Shown: piece after piece, positions 13,240 to 13,577 of the stretch
How the letters are laid out: each line of letters begins with the position of its first letter
Numbering within the stretch: the stretch's first letter is position 1
Source of the DNA: Thermodesulfobacteriota bacterium
GTDB lineage: Bacteria; Desulfobacterota; BSN033; UBA1163
Assembly (NCBI GenBank): GCA_030024065.1
Contig: JASEIE010000069.1
Location: 1-13,577 of the forward strand
Length of the DNA stretch: 13,577 bases
Reading direction: 5' to 3'
Notes under the pieces: generated by a model
What the model was told of the DNA's origin: nothing
The model's input: only the letters and a program-made list of their open reading frames with translations
Databases searched by the model: none
Position numbers and translations under genes: made by a program

Positions 13240-13577
13240 CTATGCGCCTTCAACGATACGACGCCCTTCCAGGCGGCTGAGAATATCGATGAGCTTTGTT
13301 TTTCGGGCGTTGGTCTGGCGGAGTTTGAGTAGATAATCTTTCCACTCTTCCTCTCTTTTCAGTTTTTTCAAAAGGCTATGGACTTTCCTTAAATAGACTG
13401 CAGCAGCCTCGTAGGCCTTTGGCTTCGTTAAGGCAATCTGCTTTTCAACAACATTCTTCCATATGGCAAGGGCGCGATCAGGGTAGTGGTCGGCCACTGC
13501 TTCGGCAACGTTATCCTCTTGATACCCGTCATGCCATGAGTAAACTCCTTTCTTCAATTTTTGATGATCATACCATC
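13240..13577 (-). CDS. C-terminal part of a SWIM zinc-finger-like protein (runs off right edge)
   Basis: The minus-strand frame is open from the right edge for 112 codons to a TAG at 13242-13240. An internal TTG could be read as a start but the frame continues upstream (WYDHQKLKKGVYSWHDG), so I treat it as partial. The text ADHYPDRALAIWKNVVEKQI, AAAVYLRKVHSLLKKL and YLLKLRQTNARKTKLIDIL resembles the helical-repeat C-terminus of SWIM zinc-finger family proteins, in which pairs of helices recall TPR units and a basic helix closes the chain. The zinc finger itself (CxC...CxH) would lie outside the window. Family call is from memory of that C-terminal pattern and is moderate. Confidence 0.55.
   Translation of the reverse strand, partial: WYDHQKLKKGVYSWHDGYQEDNVAEAVADHYPDRALAIWKNVVEKQIALTKPKAYEAAAVYLRKVHSLLKKLKREEEWKDYLLKLRQTNARKTKLIDILSRLEGRRIVEGA

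Overview
The window is an accessory or defence-type stretch of a bacterial chromosome of moderate GC. The organism cannot be named from the sequence. Intergenic palindromic repeats and the mix of an AtoE-type fatty acid carrier, DUF5618, DUF5674 and BPTD_3080-like restriction remnants would suit a Desulfobacterota or Nitrospirota-like environmental anaerobe, but this is weak inference. All genes except the AtoE carrier lie on the minus strand.

Left part (1-2580): the first 21 codons of a transposase run off the left edge (1-65), with a start-codon hairpin. Next come a nested inverted repeat (112-281) and what looks like the 3' remnant of an unknown minus-strand gene (359-538). An intact short-chain fatty acid transporter (568-1989) follows, closed by a strong hairpin terminator. 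A DUF5618 gene converges on it, and a cloverleaf-shaped palindromic repeat lies upstream of that gene.

Middle left (2582-4602): a dihydrodipicolinate synthase/N-acetylneuraminate lyase superfamily gene is followed by a two-gene cassette (DUF5674 plus a small helical protein). The cassette is bracketed by two near-identical 35-bp direct repeats, each lying just after a stop codon.

Defence island (4603-13023, minus strand): the reading order is a truncated N-terminus of a BPTD_3080-associated (type III-like) DNA methyltransferase, hsdR, hsdM, a half-size hsdS, then a tightly packed trio. The trio encodes a GHKL ATPase with a STAS-like N-terminus, a STAS-like DUF4325 protein and a PIN-domain nuclease. 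A RecF/OLD-like AAA ATPase follows, and finally a 74-codon C-terminal remnant of a BPTD_3080-type restriction endonuclease. The two remnants have the order and orientation expected for the two ends of one type III-like locus. The simplest reading is that the type I system and its passengers replaced the interior of an older restriction-modification locus at a defence hotspot.

The most interesting candidate is the GHKL/STAS/PIN trio. It begins 13 nt after hsdS and uses overlapping or closely spaced starts, so it is probably co-expressed with the type I enzyme. Its parts resemble a partner-switching module (GHKL ATPase plus STAS protein) attached to a nuclease effector; this could act as a sensor-controlled second line of defence behind restriction. 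At the right edge lies the C-terminal part of a gene resembling the C-terminal region of SWIM zinc-finger proteins (13240-13577).
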